Shown one piece after another: positions 29,501 to 40,933 of a stretch of 64,000 bases of DNA; position 1 is the stretch's first letter, and each line of letters begins with the position of its first letter. The stretch comes from Patagioenas fasciata (lineage: Eukaryota > Chordata > Aves > Columbiformes > Columbidae): the NCBI RefSeq assembly GCF_037038585.1, contig NC_092521.1, positions 50,042,398-50,106,397 on the forward strand, written 5' to 3'. The notes below the pieces were generated by a model. That model was not told the origin of the DNA. It was given only the letters and a program-made list of their open reading frames with translations, and did not search any database. The position numbers were made by a program, and so were the translations under genes.

Positions 29501-32500
29501 TGCAACATACTGAGAAGCTGAGTAGCACCGAGTGTAAAATATGGATCGCTATGGAAAGAGCACATGAAAATCTATTTTTTTACCTAGTTCTTCGTAATTC
29601 GTATGACATTTTTAAGGTTGTGTATTGTTGGCACAAATTGCAGTGCATATTGTAGCCTTTCTATAAAAGTTGGTTTGGACTTTGACAGTCTGGTATTGAA
29701 GTGTCTTTGTTTTGATGTAAGGATATCTTTCTGATTTGTTCTGCTTCAAATTCTGGTTTTCTGAGAGACTCATCAGTGTCCCTTAGGAGAGAGAATGGCA
29801 GGTTGCCAACAACCTTCAGATGTAGTCAGCTAAAAGTCCTCTTTATCTTGCTAATAGCTGAGAGCCTGAACCTGGTCTCCACACTGTTCTGGTGACTTTG
29901 TAACCTGTATATTATTAAAAGCACTGTACCCAAGTACTACACAGTGAAACAAAATCCTTAATACTTCCTGATTTTCTTGGAGATGTAACATATGAATCAT
30001 GTCAGAGGACAACTGAGTCCACTTTGGGTATTGGACTTTTTTTGCACTAAAACATCAGTCTGTATTATCTGATGCAACCATCAGAGAGCAAAGCTTATTA
30101 GCAGCAGGATTAAAGCTGTTGGCCTATAGCTAAAGTATTTAAAGCATTAGTTGCCTTTAAGTTGGGCTTTACTCTCCAGTGATCTCTGAAACGTGCTGCT
30201 GGTTTTAGCTGTGATGCAGACACCAAGTTTTCCTGGGAGGGCTGTATTCAGTGTCCAGCTGGTTTTCATTCAGTATTGTAACATACACTTCTGTGGCGGA
30301 ATTAATGTCAGGAGCATTGGACTCCGGCTGCTTTAAAGCTGCGCCTGAAAAGGGTGATGGTTTAGAACTAGTTCAGGTCACATCTACTCCGTGACCACCA
30401 GTTATTCTCTACTGCCCTGGTAACCCTGGATGGATTTTTTTTCCTTTCTGGGGAAACAGTTTCATGGTGGCTGCAGCTGCCTCAGGCCGTATATGTCAGC
30501 CTTCATAAGATACCTTTCCCAGAAGAGGTAGCTTATCTAGGATATTAATTTAACGTTTGCAGTTTGCCATTTCAGGAGCATAGTGGTCAATGGAAAGGAA
30601 GGTTCCTCTGAGCAAAGAGCATTAGCGTAGGGCTTTCTGTTGTGTGGAAACTGAAGACAGCATTTGTATTATGTACTGCCATTTCTTTGATGTGGGAAGA
30701 AGAGGAACGTGACTGCTATTTAATGAGGCAGAAATGGACTCAAATATCAGGAATGGAAGTGCTTGCATTTGAGGAAACAGGACATCTCTGTGGTGGAAAA
30801 ATGGACATTTCTTAACTCTTGAACATCCAGATTGTATCTGTGAAGATGCTGATGCAAGAAACTGTTGATAGTCTTCCATTAAGAGGGAGCTGAGAGTCTG
30901 TATGCTATGTTAATGCTGTTATCTTCCTTGACTAGAAAATATTCTTCGAAATTGTTTACTTTTGGTTAAGGAAATAATTTTATTTAAGTTCTGGTGTTGG
31001 AATGAATGGCTGTAAGTGGTTTATGACTCCAAAGAACTTCTTTGCTTTGCTGCTTTTAGGTGGGCAATACTGAGGAACCAGATGAAATGCCATTGCCAGA
31101 TTCTGAGAGTGTGTATGTTATTCCTGGAAGCATCTTACTATGGAAGATAACTCCAAGACCTCCAAATTCAGCACAGGTCAGCTATGCTTCTGCTTACTGA
31201 AAGTGTTTGTTATTGTGTTATTCTGTATGTTCAATACAAAGCAAATTTGTTTTCTTATTCATTAACGAGTCTGCATTTGACTTTATTGCAACAAACTTTC
31301 CATCTACAATTTTACGTCTAGAACGTGGTGTTGACGGGCATGACTAGAATTAGTGGAATTTCTCTGGAAAATGGGATGTTTCAGTATGGGGGCTTTCCCC
31401 ATCTCTTTTCTCCACCTTGCTTCTGAGGCATCTACCTTGGGAGAAATCTCTTCTGAATGGGCTTTATTTGAAGACACACACTTCGTAGTAGACACTTGCA
31501 AAGCTCGTGTAGTACGAGCTGGTGTGTGAAGGGCTGTGGAGCTGGAGAGCCAGTGAACACAACACAAGGGTACCTGTGTAACTGGAAAGAATTGGAACAA
31601 GAAAAGGTGCCCTCGGTGGGTTAATCAAGGGGGAAATCTCTCTACTGAGGGAAAATACCAGTAGGACTGGAAAAAGAAGATAAGAGAGAAATAGTGCACT
31701 GAGTAACTGGATGCTGGCCTGCTTAAACAGAAACACTAAGGATCACCTACACTCTGCCTGATAGTGCAGTTTTGCTGATATCTTGAGCGGGTAAATAATA
31801 AAAAAAAAAAACACTTGGGTGTTTGTTTTTAGACAGCAGCTTTCTTGTGTATTGAAGACTTGCAGCTACAGACAGCGTAGAGTCACCTTTTGTCTCTGAA
31901 TTTCAGATGTACAATTTTACTAGCTTTGCCATGGCTTTGAATGAGTTGGACAAGGAAATGGAGAGTGTCATCCCCAAAACTGACTGCCGGTTACGACCAG
32001 ACATCAGAGCCATGGAAAATGGAGAAATAGGTAACTGCAGCTATTGGCAAAGATATTTTTATTTTCTGTTAAAACTGAAGGACTGGAAAAAAGGTAAATT
32101 CCATGTTCAAGCTGTTAGATAAACTATTAAAGCAAGTAGCTACCCATAAAGACACATTCTTCCATGTTGCGAGACAGCAAGTAATGCAGCCTTCTGCAGG
32201 TTGTGATATGCTTCTAGTAAAACATGTCACCCTCCTGTACTGGGGCTTGTTGGGATCAAGTTAATTTTCTTCATAGCAGCCCATATAGGGCACTGTGTCT
32301 GAGATTGCTGACCCAAAACAACACTGATAACACATCAGTGTTCTAGCTATTGCTGGACAGCATCTGTGCAGCATTAAGGTCTCATCTGTTTCTGGGCTTG
32401 GCAAGAGGTTGGGAGTGGACACAGCCAGGACAGCTGACCTAAGAGATATTCCATATAACCATACCATATAACATCATGTTTGGCAATAAATTGTGTGCGT

Positions 32501-35500
32501 TGAAGGGAAGTAGCTGTTGCTTGGAGACTGGCCCGATACAGGTCTGCTGGTGGAACGTAGTAGGTGATTGTCTTTGCGTCATTTTTTCCTCCTTTTTTAC
32601 CTTTAATTTACTAAACTGTTTTTACTTCAACCCAGGATGTTTTCTTGCTTTTGCCATTTGATTCTATCCCTTAACCCACTGGGGTGGATGAGAGCGAACA
32701 AGTGGCTTGTGGGTGCTTAGTTACTGGCCAGGAACCCACCATGCCACCTGCTTGCCCTATGTTCTTCCATAAAAACAAGATGTAAACTTCACAACGCTGT
32801 GCTTTTTATTTAGCTTTAGGGCCTCTGCTGTGCTCTATAATCAGGCCCTGTAACTAGAAACTAGTTTGAGACAATCTCTGAGCATTGAAATGAAGTCTTT
32901 CTGAACTTTTCTGTTTTCTGTTTCCATCAGCCTGATGCAGGAGGAGTATTTAGAAGTGCTCATTCTGAGAACGCAGTCTAAACTATTTAAGTGAAACTGC
33001 AATGCCAAAAAACATCCTTGATGCAAAATTATTCTTCACTGGGAGTTGAACACTTTTGTTGCCCTACAACGGTGAATTAGAAACACATAGTGAGACTTTC
33101 AGTGAAAAAGTGCACTTTTTAGAAACCTCAGATTGTTACTGTAGATGCCATAGAGTGAAAATACTTTGATATGGTGTGGAACAGCCCTGCCCTGGCCCCC
33201 TTTTGCTCCTTTTTCTTTGGCATTTTGCATATTAAAGCAGGATGGCCAGCTTGGTAGACTAAAAGCATGGGGGCTCTTGCTTTCCTCTGGATTGCAGAGT
33301 GATTGGGGTAAGTCATGAAACCTGTGATTCAGTTTCACTTGTGCAATAGGGCAATGCCTGTGACTACTTCTGATAAATAGCCTGAGATCTAGGTATGAAA
33401 AACAGTGACATGGGCGTGATATAGTGCAGTTGTACTTGTGTGGGTTTTTTTTCTCAGAAACTGATTCTTTGAGGCTTTTAAAAGAGCTGATCAGTGAATC
33501 CCCACAACCAGTCTCTCCTGCCTGCACAAGATTCTTCTGTGGCCAGCAGGATGGACATACTTGGTTCAGAGCATCCCCATTGATTTGTCTGTACTTGAAG
33601 TACAAATAACGATGGTGTTAGCAACAGACCATACTCCTGAACTATACTAACAGCATAAAGTTTGTATAGACTGGTAACATGCAGTGTGTTATTAGATGGC
33701 AAGGTAACTGGGAATGGCCAATAGTCTTCCAAAAATAATTCTCTCAACTGCTTCTTACCAAGATATGTATGAAGTGCTTTTTTAGGATTCAGGTACAGAA
33801 GATTGCCCTTCACCTAATCTGCTTCTTAGTCTGATGTACTCGTCACACTTTCTGACCATTCTTTCTGCCAAACAGAAGCAGCACTTCTGCTTGTTTAGGA
33901 CCATAACTCCTGCTACCTTAGTGTATTAACAAAAAAAAAAAAAAAGGGATGAAGCAGAGAGACAACTCTTTGTCATTTGGAAATTGATATTGCAAGCCCC
34001 TGTTGATGAGGAACTAGACACTAGTAACAACTTTGCCCAAACCTTAACAAGAAGCAGGTGACCAGACTCCTGCAATAACTCCAGCATATCTGAATCTGTT
34101 TCTCTACTGAAATAAATTCGAGGTATGCCACCTCACCTAGCTCACATTTGCTGTCACATAAACATGTTTTCAGGGTCTTTGGGCCATGGATAAATATGTA
34201 TTTAGCAGTCTTAAAGACTGGAATTTTGTTGGCTGGTCTAGTGCCACAGCTGGCCTGGCTTTGTGCTTGGACTAAACCAGAAGCTGCCCTTTGTCATGTA
34301 GAATGCTTTTTTAAATGGACAGTGTTTATTCCTTTATTTATTTGCTGAGTCAGGTGCAGTAATGCCCCTGTCTTATATTACATTTTAACATCATCTGTGT
34401 TTTCATTTGTTTATTTTTATTCCTTCAAGATCTAGCTAGCGAAGAAAAGAAGAGGCTAGAAGAAAAACAACGGACTGCCCGCAAAAATCGTTCTAAGTCA
34501 GAGGAAGACTGGAAGACGAGGTTAGTGTGCTTGCCTGTGCGGGTGTGTGTAGTTACATACAGGTTTTGAACATTCAGGTTAACTGCCAGTCCACACCAGT
34601 GGTGTGTGGAGATGTCAGTGTGAAGACCTGACATGGTCCAGCGTGGCAGAGCCACGTTCTTTGCAGCTGTGGTCTCTGCAGGCTGTGGCGCTCCCAGAGG
34701 GAAGCATCAGGCTTGGTCTTGCTTCCTTCCATATTTAAGTACAAGCTGTGTTGGCTTTTCTGAGCACCTCTTGCTTCTGGTACAAAAAAGGTGTTGCCAC
34801 TGAGAGCTGCTTGTAAAGGACTGTTGTTGCTGATTACTTTTTAATTGCCTCAAATTTGCATGCTTGGCCAAAGAGAGGAGGAAGTGCTTCCTCTGGTGAA
34901 CTCAATAGCTTATTGCCCATGACAGATCAGATGAGTTGCTGTGTGCTGGCAATACTGTAATGCCCACTGCATACAGCTTTTCTCAGAGTTGTTGAAAAGA
35001 CTTTATCATTGAGTTATAAAAGTCATTTTCTCCTTTCTGAGAGGGTTACTAACTACAAAAATTAGGAGAGCTAAGGGAAAAGTTAGATTACAAGGATCTG
35101 CCAGGATGTTTGTGTGCAAGTGGTTGGTTGAGTTTAACTATAAAATGAGAGGGGTCAGTTGGGAGCTTTTACACACAGGCTAAGTAGAAATTGTGAAAAC
35201 ATGACCGAATCAATCTAGCTTGACCAGACAAGGTCTATTTAAAAGTACAGCAATAAATAGGCAGTCTCTTCACAGAGAAAAAAAAATAGCAGGGGTAAAC
35301 TCTCTCAAAGTAGGTAAGCTTCATCTCTATTAACTAGTTACTAATACACCTGGACACGGTGGATTAAATACCTTTAAAATATCTGTTTGTAATTATAAAT
35401 CACTATTTTCTTTTTTTCAAATGAAGTCACCCATCATCCCAGAGTCACAGGTTTGGACATGTCTACCTTTGTCTTTTTCCTGTGCCTGCTCTCCTGAAGT

Positions 35501-38193
35501 GTTTGGATTTGTTTGCCCTGAGACTGGTGGAAAATAACATCTTTGTTCTGCTTCCAAGTAAACCTGTTAAGTGGTGGGCAGCCTTGCACCTCCCTCTTAC
35601 TTCCTGAATTCAGAGTGGTTCTAGCTGTTGCCAACTGTTTTCAAAGCCAGGGATAGTTACACTGTGTTCTTACAGCTGCTCGAAGTAGCTTAAGGGATAA
35701 CTTAAAGCACCTGAGGTGGTATTGGAAACTGGGGTATCCCCAGGGGGCAACTCAGAGCATGTTTTTTGGGGTGTATTATTAGTGCAGCTGCTGTTCAGAA
35801 GGTTCTTCAGTTGCACTTGCCTGGGATGTCCTTCAAGAACTGTTTTCCAGGATGGTTCTGAAGTTTTGGCAGAAAAGTCCTAGTGTCTGACCTCTTTAGT
35901 AGGAATGCCAAGTGTGATTTCTTCTGAAGGAGGAACATAAAGTATGGAGGAAGAGTTGTGCTTTGGGAAGAAAAAGCATACTGTGAAGGGAAACTCCTGC
36001 CTGTTCCTAGAAGGTCAACTGTACATCTTAATCTGTACATCTGTAAACTGCTGCAGTTTCCTTGCCACAGAAAAGCAGGCTTCTTACTTGGTATCCTAGA
36101 GTTCCACCCTCATAAGACAATTCTCCAAAGTGCCTAGTGATTATTTTTAAATATTTTGAATCCACTTTAGAAGTGGGGTTTTGGTGTTTCTGAAGAAGTA
36201 ATTCATGTTGAACGCTTGATGTTTTAGAGACTGATGGGTAGTCGTAACTCTTGAGTAAAAGACTAGTTACATTCTAAAACACAGCAGTGGTGTGTTGCTT
36301 TCGATAAAAATCAGTCTTTTCCCCTGTCACTTACCTGGTGAGGTTCCGCAATTGCTTTGGGTCTCCTATGTTTATCAAACTTAGTTCTTCCCATCACCTT
36401 TCCCCTTCCTATTGAAGTAGGTGGAAGAGCGGCGCACTGTCCTGCCCGGTATGAGTGTTAAAAACACCCTAGTGCGGTGTTGTGTGGTTGAATTCCTTAA
36501 AGTGAGAGATGAGGTGATAGCACTGATAGCCCTGCCCCTCAGCAAGTGCTGGCTCTGTCCTCTGGAATGAGCTGCTGTTACCTGTGAACCAGGAGGTGAA
36601 GCATCCTGTGCAGAGGTGATGCAGTGGTGAACCATGTCTACTACCAGGGGGGAAGGACTTAGTTCACTTAACTGGGACCACAGGAGAACCACTGATGTGT
36701 TCAACTCTTCAGTTTACCACCATCAAGACAGTACAAGGCATTTCTTCAGATATGCATCTCAAATCTTTGGAGCCAAGCAGGACTTGCCTATGAGCTGCAC
36801 TGCTTTTGTAACATGATACTGCAGTGCTGGTGGCCTTTATGCTCTTTCTTTTTGAAGAGGTCAAGTCATATTTGGTCTGGATGAGCTTTAATTTCTGTTC
36901 TGAAAACTTGTGGTACCCTAGAAGGGAAGAGCTGAGTTCCAGTTGTCTGCCTTGCACATGCATGATGTGCTGAAGTGTTTGCTGCAGTGAGGCATGTAAA
37001 GCAAGACCTGACTTTTGTGAGGAAGAGAAAAGAAAGCTGTGGAGCATATTAACCACAGGAACAGCTTCTAGCAAGCTGACTTGTGCCATAAACATGGTGT
37101 GGCAAAATACAACAAGAAATTAAAATGTTAGAGCTCTGGCACTGTGTGCTGTTGAGGCAGAAGATTGAGTAACTGGGCCCAAACAAAGCATCGTTCAGTA
37201 ACAGGCTGCAGGATTGCCAGAAATGGGTGTGGGAAAGGAGGAAGGAGGGCAAACTTCTGTGCCATGGAGACTTGACAGGCTTGTACTTGCCACTGGGGGA
37301 TACTTGCCAGTAGTATGGCCTTGTAAGCGCACCTTATTTTGTGGATAGACAGCCCCCACCGCCACAAGGTCATACACGTGTGCAGATGTAATCTTGGCTG
37401 TATACATGGTGCCTCCAGATCAGGTGGGAGAGGAGGAGGAAGGAAGGAAAATGCTGAACGTCAATGTTTCTAGCAACAACCAGCTTAGCAAAAGCTTGCA
37501 AGTAACTTCATGCAGATGCAATCAGCTTTCTGGGCATTTAGGTTAGCGCCCCAGTGCCAACAGTGGTAATGCTACACATTAATAAGTTGTAATAAGCCAG
37601 GACTTCTCCTGCAGCCTATGGATTATATTACATTTACACTGAGGGCAGTAAGCACACTTGTTCCACGTGAAGTACACTGCAAAACACAAAGGTTTTAAAA
37701 CAAAGGGAAATCCCAGGGAAATAATGTTTTTCTGTTTTCAGGACTGCAGTGCTTGTGGTGTTGACATGTCTTGCAAAAGTTGTTACTGCTCATGCATGCC
37801 AATGATTGTTCACAACTGCTTTGAAGTAAAACTGTACCCGTCTTTTTTATGTGGTAGTCTTGACTGCTTCAAGTGACAAAATGTCAGTCATTTCACTCAG
37901 GAGACATTTAAGTGGTGTGGCAAAGGATGAGATCTAGCCACTGAAGATAACTTGAATTTATGAGCTTTGTGATTGCAATCACAATAATTACTTTGAAGAA
38001 TAAACTGCTGAAGATGCAGCAAAGCAGTTCTGAACTTCTATAAGTGTGTGTATTAGTAGCTTCACTAATATGCTGTGTGTTTCCTTGCAGATGGTTCCAC
38101 CAAGGCCCTAATCCCTATACTGGTATGCAGGACTGGCTTTATTCTGGCAACTACTGGGACAGAAACTACTTTAACTTGCCTGATATTTATTAA
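11430..38193 (+). CDS. OSBPL1A: OSBPL1A (ORP1), 3' half: C-terminal 523 residues in 13 exons
   Basis: Oxysterol-binding-protein-related protein 1. The long form (ORP1L) senses and moves sterol at contacts between the ER and late endosomes, binding VAP proteins through an FFAT motif and Rab7 through N-terminal ankyrin repeats; that is family knowledge. Coding exons: 11430-11592, 18555-18711, 23619-23694, 25200-25334, 25666-25763, 26460-26642, 27148-27255, 27345-27434, 27682-27808, 31060-31176, 31907-32030, 34430-34520, 38091-38193. All have AG/GT borders and matching phases; the total of 1572 nt gives 523 codons plus TAA. Visible parts: coiled-coil-like stretch (residues 1-40), FFAT-like motif (about 48-54), acidic/serine linker, then the sterol-binding domain with the family signature EQVSHHPP (about 220-227) and the conserved C-terminus ending in LPDIY. 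The product matches my recollection of human ORP1 closely and is less like ORP2. The ankyrin and PH-domain exons must lie upstream of position 1. No frameshift or internal stop was seen. Confidence 0.96.
11593..18554 (+). other. OSBPL1A: OSBPL1A intron
   Basis: About 7 kb with no exon recognised. It holds T-rich and GT-rich stretches (12150-12178, 13240-13325) and a poly-A tract near 16059. Confidence 0.8.
18555..18711 (+). CDS. OSBPL1A: OSBPL1A exon: serine/acidic linker, possible ORP1S start
   Basis: Acceptor TTTTGCAG and donor GTAGGA; phase 1 to phase 2. It encodes the linker [14 protein letters not shown] through [11 protein letters not shown] to NGIKKHR. The ATG at 18650-18652 matches the place where I recall the short isoform ORP1S beginning in mammals. 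Confidence 0.94.
18650..18652 (+). other. OSBPL1A: Candidate internal start codon of the short isoform ORP1S
   Basis: The ATG begins MSEEKVCG. In mammals a shorter ORP1 product, lacking the ankyrin repeats, PH domain and FFAT motif, is made from an internal promoter and starts near this residue (recollection). The promoter and first exon of such a transcript were not identified here. Confidence 0.5.
18712..23618 (+). other. OSBPL1A: OSBPL1A intron
   Basis: About 4.9 kb containing a sense-oriented CR1 3' end (19858-20123). No exon recognised in the rest. Confidence 0.8.
19858..20123 (+). repeat. CR1 LINE, 3' end fragment
   Basis: Sense-oriented CR1 3' end: GGCTGCCCAGGGCTGTGGTG, then GGAGGTGTTTGAAAGGTGTT, ending in the typical CCTTCCAACCAAAATGATTC tail. 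5'-truncated. Confidence 0.9.
23619..23694 (+). CDS. OSBPL1A: OSBPL1A exon: entry to sterol-binding domain
   Basis: Acceptor TTCCACAG and donor GTAGGT. Encodes [20 protein letters not shown] and ends KCIGM. This is the conserved start of the ORD (oxysterol-related domain). Confidence 0.95.
23695..25199 (+). other. OSBPL1A: OSBPL1A intron
   Basis: 1.5 kb, no further feature seen. Introns at 25335-25665, 25764-26459 and 26643-27147 are likewise featureless. Confidence 0.8.
25200..25334 (+). CDS. OSBPL1A: OSBPL1A exon: ORD lid and core
   Basis: Acceptor TGCATCAG and donor GTACTT; exactly 45 codons in phase 0. Encodes [20 protein letters not shown] and continues to TTERMQ, very close to mammalian ORP1. 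Confidence 0.96.
25666..25763 (+). CDS. OSBPL1A: OSBPL1A exon: ORD with [12 protein letters not shown]
   Basis: Acceptor TTTGAATAG and donor GTAATG. Encodes [18 protein letters not shown] followed by the family-wide motif [12 protein letters not shown]. Confidence 0.96.
26460..26642 (+). CDS. OSBPL1A: OSBPL1A exon: ORD signature EQVSHHPP
   Basis: Acceptor TTTTGCAG and donor GTAAGT. Carries the OSBP-family signature [12 protein letters not shown], whose histidine pair is known to contact phosphoinositide headgroups in the family, then [13 protein letters not shown]. No key residue is lost. Confidence 0.97.
27148..27255 (+). CDS. OSBPL1A: OSBPL1A exon: ORD
   Basis: Acceptor CTTCCTTAG and donor GTAAGT. 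Encodes [20 protein letters not shown] and on to [11 protein letters not shown]. Confidence 0.96.
27345..27434 (+). CDS. OSBPL1A: OSBPL1A exon: ORD
   Basis: Acceptor GCTTTTAG and donor GTAACA. Encodes [20 protein letters not shown] and KVEGYIQDK. Only 89 nt of intron separate it from the previous exon. Confidence 0.96.
27682..27808 (+). CDS. OSBPL1A: OSBPL1A exon: ORD plus lysine-rich insert
   Basis: Acceptor TTTTGACAG and donor GTATTA. Encodes [20 protein letters not shown] then a lysine-rich segment ending KKSGKQ. Confidence 0.96.
27809..31059 (+). other. OSBPL1A: OSBPL1A intron
   Basis: 3.25 kb with no exon or repeat recognised. The intron at 31177-31906 is also featureless apart from a short poly-A tract near 31800. 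Confidence 0.8.
31060..31176 (+). CDS. OSBPL1A: OSBPL1A exon: ORD
   Basis: Acceptor GCTTTTAG and donor GTCAGC; 39 codons in phase 0. Encodes [20 protein letters not shown] and ends RPPNSAQ. Confidence 0.96.
31907..32030 (+). CDS. OSBPL1A: OSBPL1A exon: ORD
   Basis: Acceptor AATTTCAG and donor GTAACT. Encodes [20 protein letters not shown] and on to [12 protein letters not shown], nearly identical to mammalian ORP1. Confidence 0.97.
32031..34429 (+). other. OSBPL1A: OSBPL1A intron with solo LTR
   Basis: 2.4 kb. Holds the LTR at about 32248-32746 and a poly-A tract at about 33931-33945. Nothing else recognised. Confidence 0.8.
32248..32746 (+). mobile_element. Solo LTR of an avian endogenous retrovirus
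   Basis: Begins TGTTGGGATCAAGTTAATTT, has ACAGCCAGGACAGCTGACCT, a TATA-like/CATATAACATCATG segment, AATAAA near 32487, TTACTAAACTGTTTTTACTT and a GGGTGCTTAGTTACTGGCCA tail. This matches an LTR family I recall as common in bird genomes. No internal gag/pol sequence is next to it, so it is a solo LTR. The ends are approximate, and no convincing target-site duplication was seen. Its transcriptional sense matches OSBPL1A. Confidence 0.7.
34430..34520 (+). CDS. OSBPL1A: OSBPL1A exon: charged C-terminal helix
   Basis: Acceptor CCTTCAAG and donor GTTAGT. Encodes a charged helix ([19 protein letters not shown], then [10 protein letters not shown]). Confidence 0.95.
34521..38090 (+). other. OSBPL1A: OSBPL1A last intron
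   Basis: 3.6 kb of intron before the terminal exon. No exon, RNA gene or clear repeat recognised. Confidence 0.8.
38091..38193 (+). CDS. OSBPL1A: OSBPL1A terminal coding exon
   Basis: Acceptor TTCCTTGCAG. Encodes [19 protein letters not shown] and ends NYFNLPDIY followed by TAA at 38191-38193, the conserved ORP1 C-terminus. Confidence 0.96.
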
Positions 38194-39265
38194 AACACAA
38201 TAAGGAGCCTGCGACTGATACAAATAAGTCTTAATCTGTTTTAATGTTTTCCCTTGTTCTACTTATCTCCTGAGAAAACTGACATGTTATCAAACAGAAT
38301 ATTCAGCATCTCCACAGTAAACCTGGTGGTACATGATCTGCAGTCCCATAGGTAGCGGGGAATAATTTTTCTGGCTGATGGTGGGTCCTGTGTGGACAAA
38401 ACAAGTTCCCATGGTTTTGAGCTGCCCTGTTTGCAGAATACACCTATATTAGGTTGTGGTGTATGAGGAATAGAACACCTTTGGCTGTTCTGTGAATACT
38501 TTCTTTTGTAGATAACATTGGCACAAGTAAAACTGGTTTTATTTATTGTGACATGGGAATGTTTAAAAGCACACACAGTAATTGCAATATTCTGTTCTTA
38601 AAAGAAGGGTGTGTTACTTTTGTAAAGATGTAATTTTTCATAAAGTGATTTTTCTTTTACTAAAGTAACTCCCTTGAATCCTGAGCTCTGGTCAGAGATT
38701 CTGGAAGAGTTCCCATCTCTGGAGCATTAATGCAGTCGTTTAAGCTGGTAACATTACTCAAAGGTATTTATTCAATGTTTTGTGCAGTGTGTTTTGAATT
38801 TTGCTCTCCTGTTTTGCTACCAACCTTATGGTTTAAGGAATTAAGAGCCATTTAAATATCTACAGATTTCATTTGAACTGCACACTAGTGACAGGTTTTA
38901 AAAGAATCTGTTTCATGCACTAGAAGTTCTGGTGCCCAGCACCACTGCAAAAAGGCAAGAACCTCACCAGTCCAGGACCCGGTGGAACATGGCATGGGGG
39001 GACAGGACCTGTGTCTGTACTGTGGGAGGAGGAAGTCTTGTGCATTTCAGAGGTAGTTCAGCACCTCAGGGAGGCCTCCTGTGCACAGCTGCTTTACCCC
39101 TTTTCAGTGGGGTGCATTCAATCTTAAGAGTGTAAGTTTATATTGAACTGTGTACAGAGCTTCTAGAGGGCAAGCTGCTCTTTGTACAATATTTTAACTG
39201 CTGTCTGGAGGTTAGTGTTAATTGAAATAATTTAATTGCTACTTAAATAAAGGCTTCAAAACTTC
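38194..39265 (+). other. OSBPL1A: OSBPL1A 3' UTR (estimated end)
   Basis: AT-rich sequence without a recognised reading frame between the stop codon and the first good poly(A) signal. The 3' boundary is estimated from the AATAAA at 39246. Later signals at 40075 and 40825 could give longer forms. Confidence 0.6.
39246..39251 (+). terminator. OSBPL1A: Candidate poly(A) signal of OSBPL1A
   Basis: AATAAA about 1.05 kb after the OSBPL1A stop, followed within 25 nt by T-rich sequence (ACTTCTTCTATCTAGTCTG). Further plus-strand AATAAA hexamers are at 40075-40080 and 40825-40830. Confidence 0.6.
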
Positions 39266-40443
39266 TTCTATCTAGTCTGAAGTGAGTGGTGTTTGACAGT
39301 GCTGACCCCTTCTGAGCAAGCCAGCCCCAAAAGCTGCTGCAGTGACATGTGGTGCTTCCCTGTGCCTCTGGGACCTCTCTTCCCCTCAGCAGAAACAATC
39401 TGTGTCAGGGTTGGAGGGATGGCTGGGGAACTGAGAGCTCCCTCCTTGAACACACAGTGAGGCTGCAGCTCCAGCCTGGCAGGTTGCTGAAACTGAATAA
39501 GGTTGCTTTCTATTTTTAGTCTGTGTGCTACTACAGTTACCCAGGTTGTGATGCTGAGGCATATTTGCATAGATAAGGGAAAGCCTTTTCCTTGGCAGTC
39601 TTTCATGTGAGTGCCCAGTTCTATCAGTGAGTTGAAGATGCAGAAATTGAACACCTGCACTGTCTCTTGGAAGCCCCACCTCTCCACTTGAGCCTCTTGC
39701 TCTGGCCAGCATTTCCTCAGTCTGTCTTAATTCCTGTGCAACTGCAAGTGGGATTCTGAGATCTGTAGAAACAGTCTAGCTGTTGGGTCAGTGCTTCAGC
39801 AGGTCACACAGCATTGCACACTTGGTGCTGGGGGAAAAACAAAGCATTTAGTTCCTGCCTGCCCAGCTGGGTGCAAGAGGGGGAACCTCTACACAATATC
39901 ATATTTTGTTTTGAGTGATGTCTGTTTTATAAGAACAGATTATTTTTTTTCTAGACCTGTACTTCAGGAGTCTGGTGCAGGTAAGTGGCCATACCTGTAG
40001 TTGTGAAACCTCTGAAGTAACATAAAGGGACACTTTCTTAACTCCTTCAAAGCATAACCTCAGCTGTCTTCTTCAATAAACCTGTAGTCTGAATGAACTG
40101 ACCATGTGTGAGAATAACTCCTTCCTCTCATTGAAAGTATGACTGTCCTCTTGCTCTGGATATTAATGTGCAGTTCCTTCCTAAAGTACAACCCCAGCAG
40201 TAGGGACTATGCCTGGTTATGCTGACAAGCTTGGGCTCTGTATGTAATCTGTCTGTGGTTGGGGCTTATGTGTATACTGTCTGAGTATGCTGAAGAAGCT
40301 GGGCTGCTCTTCAGTGAAACAGCTGCAGCGGATGTTTCCATGGTCATAATTCACACATTCAGGCTGTTGTGTGGTGCTAGGAAAAGAAAGTGCATGGGAA
40401 TGCAGTTCTCATTGCAGGATGATTTTGTTGAATGTTTGCCTTA

Positions 40444-40449
40444 TTTATT
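40444..40449 (-). terminator. CABYR: Candidate poly(A) signal of CABYR
   Basis: Reads AATAAA on the minus strand (within AATAATAAATAAG), about 490 nt downstream of the exon B stop. It lies between alternative plus-strand signals of OSBPL1A. Confidence 0.55.
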
Positions 40450-40933
40450 ATTGTGTGAACTCCATTCTTCCTGATCACTTCCTGTGGTTCAAACAGCCTC
40501 TTGTTTCAACCTGTTTAAAAAAATAACATGAACTCAGCAGAAAGTGTGCAGCAAGAATTACATTAATTGCTACCTAAATGCACTCCTTAGTGAGGGTATT
40601 TTGCCACATTCTGAGCATTACGCAAATGTTAAAAGTTCAAGTTGCAGGCATAAAGATGTATATAAATGCAAGATTAAAAACTTGGTCACTTTATACTAAA
40701 ACCAGAGCAAGACTAGTACTACTAACTCCAAAGTTTAACAAGCAGAGGAAGGCATTGGGTCTGTTAAGTGTGACAGGTACTTTAACTACTCATCTTAAAC
40801 CTTGCTGTAGTTTGAAAAGGCTGAAATAAAGCTTTTTAGTAGTAAAATCCAAACACAAGCACATCCCTCTGCAAGACCCATGCAAGAAGCAACTTAATTC
40901 TTCAGGATGGGGCCTGATGTAATTTATGGTAAT

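Noticed and set aside
33099-33605. 168-residue minus-strand open frame in an OSBPL1A intron
   Set aside because: The longest chance frame in the intron, but no recognisable domain, and an overlapping plus-strand frame of equal quality; no sign of a processed gene such as a poly-A tail or parent match.
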